Of a stretch of DNA of 10,027 nt, positions 7,605 to 10,027 are shown piece by piece (within the stretch, counting starts at the first letter, position 1; each line of letters opens with the position of its first letter). Under the pieces are notes generated by a model. It ran no database searches. It was not told the DNA's origin and worked only from the letters and a program-made list of their open reading frames with translations. Both the position numbers and the translations under genes were made by a program. The stretch lies in NCBI GenBank assembly GCA_029976905.1, contig JAPOLW010000105.1, positions 1-10,027 on the forward strand. Reading direction: 5' to 3'. The DNA is from a bacterium. GTDB lineage: Bacteria > Desulfobacterota > Binatia > UBA12015.

Positions 7605-7958
7605 ATGGCCTACATCATCACGAGGCTCTGCCGGGACTGTGTCGACACGGGATGCGTGGCCGTCTGCCCGGTCGACTGCATCTACGAGTACACCGGTTCG
7701 GACAAGGAAACCTTTCCCAACCAGCTGTATATCCACCCCGACGAGTGCATCGATTGCGGCGCGTGCGAGCCCGAATGCCCCTGGCAGGCCATCTACGAAG
7801 AGGTCGCCGTTCCGGACGCCTTCAAGGATGACACGCCGCTCAACTACAAGATGATGGATTCGACGGACGACTTCGCGGTGAAGGGCCACGAAAAGACCGA
7901 ACACCCGAGCGCGGACCAGATCGAAGAGAACAAGAAGAAGTGGGGGCTCAGCTCCTGA
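7605..7958 (+). CDS. 7Fe-type ferredoxin ([3Fe-4S] and [4Fe-4S]), FdI/FdxA-like
   Basis: A 117-residue soluble electron carrier. The first 60 residues follow Azotobacter ferredoxin I closely. Cysteines are at 9, 12, 17, 21, 25, 48, 51, 54 and 58. By alignment with that protein, C9, C17 and C58 should hold the [3Fe-4S] cluster, and C21, C48, C51 and C54 the [4Fe-4S] cluster; C12 and C25 match its two non-ligand cysteines. The spacing C-x2-C-x4-C-x3-CP is that of 7Fe proteins, not the C-x2-C-x2-C-x3-CP of 8Fe proteins. Residues 28-40 form a loop (YTGSDKETFPNQ) a little longer than in FdI, and the last 45 or so residues are a charged tail rich in Asp, Glu and Lys. It lies 104 nt after the operon, with its own strong SD, and converges on the NorD-type gene. 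Its redox partner is not visible. The call as ferredoxin is secure; cluster content is inferred. Confidence 0.96.
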   Translation: MAYIITRLCRDCVDTGCVAVCPVDCIYEYTGSDKETFPNQLYIHPDECIDCGACEPECPWQAIYEEVAVPDAFKDDTPLNYKMMDSTDDFAVKGHEKTEHPSADQIEENKKKWGLSS

Positions 7959-7963
7959 TTCCT

Positions 7964-7989
7964 CCGCGTCGCTCTCCGGAGTGACGCGG
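7964..7989 (+). terminator. 11-bp hairpin with UCCG tetraloop after the ferredoxin gene
   Basis: The left arm (7964-7974) CCGCGTCGCTC pairs with the right arm (7979-7989) GAGTGACGCGG through ten Watson-Crick pairs and one G-U pair. They close the loop TCCG, a UNCG-type tetraloop on a C-G pair, which is especially stable in RNA. It begins 6 nt after the ferredoxin stop. The trailing sequence is only CTTCC, so there is no proper U-tract; it may end transcription with help or protect the mRNA 3' end. It could also act on the opposite strand. Confidence 0.55.
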
Positions 7990-7995
7990 CTTCCA

Positions 7996-8022
7996 GGGGC
8001 AGACCCGCGCACGGGTCGCCCC
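7996..8022 (-). terminator. Hairpin directly after the NorD-type gene
   Basis: GGGGC (7996-8000) pairs with GCCCC (8018-8022), and GACCCG (8002-8007) with CGGGTC (8012-8017), around a CGCA loop with one bulged A at 8001: 11 bp in all. On the - strand it starts 1 nt after the TGA of the NorD-type gene. Neither side has a U-run beyond a few bases. With the preceding hairpin it fills most of the convergent gap, suggesting back-to-back or shared termination. Confidence 0.5.
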
Positions 8023-8023
8023 T

Positions 8024-10027
8024 TCAAAAGCCTCGCGTTGCTTGCGAGTAGATCTTGGGCAATTCGAGCGGCAGAGCATCGATCTCGTCGATCACGAGAT
8101 AACGGCTCTCTTCGCACATCTCGCGAAGGTAATCGTTGCCTGCCCGGTCGACCGTGATGCAGAACGTGGAAATGCCGCTTCGCTCGGCCTCCCGCAGAGC
8201 CATCGCGGTGTCCTTGAGCCCGTAGAGGTTCGAGCGACGATCGTCGCCGTAGTCGAAATCCTGCGGGAAACCGTCCGAGAGCAGGATCAGGTGCTTCGAG
8301 CGGACCGCGATCGGCTGGAAGTAGGTGATCGCCTGGCGTAGGGCCGCTCCCATCCGGGTGGATCGTTGCGGCTCGATTCCGCCGATCCGACCGCGCACCG
8401 CCATCGTCAGAGATTCCTCGAACGACTTGACCGAGAAGAGCTCGACCTGGTTGCGCCCATGGCCGGAGAAGCCATAGATCGCAAAGAGGTCCCCGATCTC
8501 CTCGAGCGCCTGCGACATGATCACCAGGGCTTCCTTCTGGATGTCGATGATCCGACGACGCTTCGGCCGTGGCGGCCGCACCGTCAGGTCGAATTCGTCA
8601 TCGTCGAGGTGAGGCTCCTGGGCGGGGGGCTCGGTCTCCTCGTCGGTGGAAGCCGACATGTCGAGGAGGAAGAGCGTCGCCACGTCGCGCTCCTCCCGCT
8701 TGCGGGCGGTATAGAGCTTGGGCGACGTATCGTGGCGCGCGCGTCGGTCGGCGCGCGCATCGACGACCGCATTGAGATCGAAATCCTCGCCGTCGAGCAG
8801 TCCGCGGAGAATGCGGTAGCCCTCCGGCTTCACCCGCTGGAATTGCCGACGAACTTCGGGAAGGAGTTCCCGATTGTCGTGCAGGGCCGTCGTGAAGAAC
8901 GTCCCGCTGTCCCCTTCGACATCAAGATCGTGCACCCGGCACCAATCGACGCGGTAGTCTTCGATCCGGTGGTCCCACTCGTCGTGGAGATGTACGCCGC
9001 GGGCGGTTCGGCCGGGTCGCGATACCGTCCACGCGGGGTCGGGCGACTCCCCGGTCCGCTCGGGCGCGTCTCCGCTCTCGCCCGAACCCGTCAGGCCCGC
9101 CACGAAGAGTCCGGTCGGATCGATCGGGCCCTCGGCGCGCAGCACCGTCAGGTCGGGGTTCTGCTCGAGGTAGGCCTTGAGGACCTCGGGGTCGGCCGGG
9201 ACGCTCGGGGACGTCTCGTCCGAGCGACGTCCCTTCCCCTCATGCGATTCCTGGTCCAACGGCGTGGGCTCGCCGGCGTCCCCGGGTGCCGCGGGCGTAT
9301 CGTCGTCCTCGAGATCGAGCAGGTAGGAGAGGGTTGGATCCTCCATGAGCAGATCTTCGAGCGCATGCGAAGGCGCCAGATCCCCCTCGGCCCGCAGTCG
9401 CGCGAATAGCGCAGTGCAATGGGCGCTGTCGTACACCGTCGCGGCATCTTCGCGAGCGGCGCGCGCCAGAGCGCGCACCGCGTCCGCCCGCGGGCCCGTG
9501 CGCGCGACCCGCTCCACCTCTCCCCCGAGAGCGAGAAAGAGGATCGCGGACGAGGAGCCCGCCTGCTCGCTGATCTCGTCACGGGGAAAGATGCGCCGCC
9601 GGAGTTCCACCAGGTCGCCGGCCAGTCCGGGATAGAGGCGGGCCAGCCGGGGCATCGCGCGCAACGCTTCGAAGTGCAGGAAGAGGCCGGCGGCCGCATC
9701 CGGAGACTCGAAGTGGCGGAAGAATTGGTCGAGGCCGCCTTCTTCGTCGGAGTCGAAATGCCGACCCACGTCGAAGCGATGAATTCCTCCGTCACGCCAG
9801 AGAAGGGCAAGGGTCGCCTGCAGCTTGAGCAGCGTGAAGTTCTCCTCCCAGATCGGAAAGATGTTCACCCGGCTGCTCACGGGAAGGGTTGCGCCATCGG
9901 TGGATACGGGCGCGAAGAGGCCGCGGGCCTCGACCCCGACCAGGGGCAGGCGCGCTCGAAGATGCTCCTCAGCAAGTACGAGCGCAAGGAGACCTCCAAG
10001 CGCGGCCTCGGGTGAAGCTGAAGGCGG
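8024..10027 (-). CDS. NorD/CbbO-type VWA protein (5' end probably outside window)
   Basis: A large VWA protein of the NorD/CbbO class, whose members work with a NorQ/CbbQ-type AAA+ ATPase to activate metal enzymes. Numbered from the GTG at 9880 (618 residues), it has a helical N-terminal region, an acidic linker (about 190-230), the family block DEWDHRIEDYRVDWCRV (300-316), and a C-terminal VWA domain with MIDAS DMSAST (407-412), a charged insert (413-443), IYGFSGHGR (468-476), T508, LLSDGFPQDFDY (533-544) and DYLREMC (583-589). It ends with the usual LPLELPKIY block. The MIDAS is complete. The frame stays open for 49 more codons to the window edge, this stretch reads like protein (for example LAEEHLRARLPLVGVEARG), and the GTG at 9880 has no SD before it, so the true start is probably upstream of it. 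I see no signal peptide or membrane helix; likely cytoplasmic. No nor or cbb genes are visible, so the client is unknown. Confidence 0.9.
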   Translation of the reverse strand, partial: PPSASPEAALGGLLALVLAEEHLRARLPLVGVEARGLFAPVSTDGATLPVSSRVNIFPIWEENFTLLKLQATLALLWRDGGIHRFDVGRHFDSDEEGGLDQFFRHFESPDAAAGLFLHFEALRAMPRLARLYPGLAGDLVELRRRIFPRDEISEQAGSSSAILFLALGGEVERVARTGPRADAVRALARAAREDAATVYDSAHCTALFARLRAEGDLAPSHALEDLLMEDPTLSYLLDLEDDDTPAAPGDAGEPTPLDQESHEGKGRRSDETSPSVPADPEVLKAYLEQNPDLTVLRAEGPIDPTGLFVAGLTGSGESGDAPERTGESPDPAWTVSRPGRTARGVHLHDEWDHRIEDYRVDWCRVHDLDVEGDSGTFFTTALHDNRELLPEVRRQFQRVKPEGYRILRGLLDGEDFDLNAVVDARADRRARHDTSPKLYTARKREERDVATLFLLDMSASTDEETEPPAQEPHLDDDEFDLTVRPPRPKRRRIIDIQKEALVIMSQALEEIGDLFAIYGFSGHGRNQVELFSVKSFEESLTMAVRGRIGGIEPQRSTRMGAALRQAITYFQPIAVRSKHLILLSDGFPQDFDYGDDRRSNLYGLKDTAMALREAERSGISTFCITVDRAGNDYLREMCEESRYLVIDEIDALPLELPKIYSQATRGF

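Noticed and set aside
7629..7681. 8Fe (two [4Fe-4S]) ferredoxin using C12 as a ligand
   Set aside because: The first motif spacing is C-x2-C-x4-C-x3-CP, matching Azotobacter FdI, where the equivalent of C12 is not a ligand. An 8Fe form would normally show C-x2-C-x2-C-x3-CP.
8366..10015. Open frames on the + strand at 8366-9409 and 9419-10015
   Set aside because: They lie opposite the NorD-type gene, which has family motifs across the same region. Their translations are Arg/Gly/Val-rich shadows without domains or convincing ribosome sites.
8024..10027. Nitric-oxide reductase activation as a firm function for the NorD-type gene
   Set aside because: No norB, norC, norQ or other denitrification gene is visible, and the NorD/CbbO class serves several unrelated clients.

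Overview
The window is a GC-rich, gene-dense stretch of bacterial chromosome. Its codons strongly favour G or C in the third position, Arg is used over Lys, and genes overlap or nearly touch. The gene content is a MoxR AAA+ ATPase with DUF58 and von Willebrand factor A (VWA) partners, a 7Fe-type ferredoxin, and a NorD-type VWA protein. This would suit a GC-rich deltaproteobacterial or myxobacterial-type lineage, but that assignment is an inference from protein style with low confidence. I saw no transposase, integrase, tRNA, rRNA or CRISPR array, and nothing clearly pointing to recent transfer.

Layout. On the + strand, positions 2-7500 form one tightly coupled operon of five genes. They are: (1) the C-terminal part of an acidic, low-complexity protein cut by the left edge; (2) a MoxR-family AAA+ ATPase; (3) a DUF58 protein; (4) a 667-residue membrane-anchored VWA protein of the BatA (aerotolerance) type; (5) an 885-residue membrane protein with two VWA domains around a glutamine-amidotransferase-like fold. 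Adjacent genes overlap by 4 and 13 nt, then are 2 nt apart, then overlap by 1 nt. A 104-nt gap (7501-7604) holds a possible promoter and a set of competing inverted repeats. It is followed by a ferredoxin gene resembling Azotobacter FdI. A 65-nt convergent gap (7959-8023) is almost filled by two strong hairpins. On the - strand, from the right edge to 8024, lies a NorD/CbbO-type VWA protein whose frame is still open at the window edge.

How the genes may work together. MoxR ATPases pair with VWA proteins to remodel or activate client complexes, often by helping metal or cofactor insertion. Here the ATPase and the DUF58 protein look cytoplasmic. By the positive-inside rule, the two large VWA proteins should expose their VWA domains on the outer face of the inner membrane. 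The three VWA domains in these two proteins keep complete MIDAS metal-site motifs, and the ATPase and both membrane proteins contain no cysteine. The NorD-type protein belongs to a second, different class of AAA+/VWA system, and its ATPase partner may lie just beyond the right edge. The client of either system cannot be read from this window. Most of the content is recognisable as families; the less expected points are the cysteine-free set, the VWA-amidotransferase-VWA fusion, two AAA+/VWA classes flanking a ferredoxin, and the structured ferredoxin leader.
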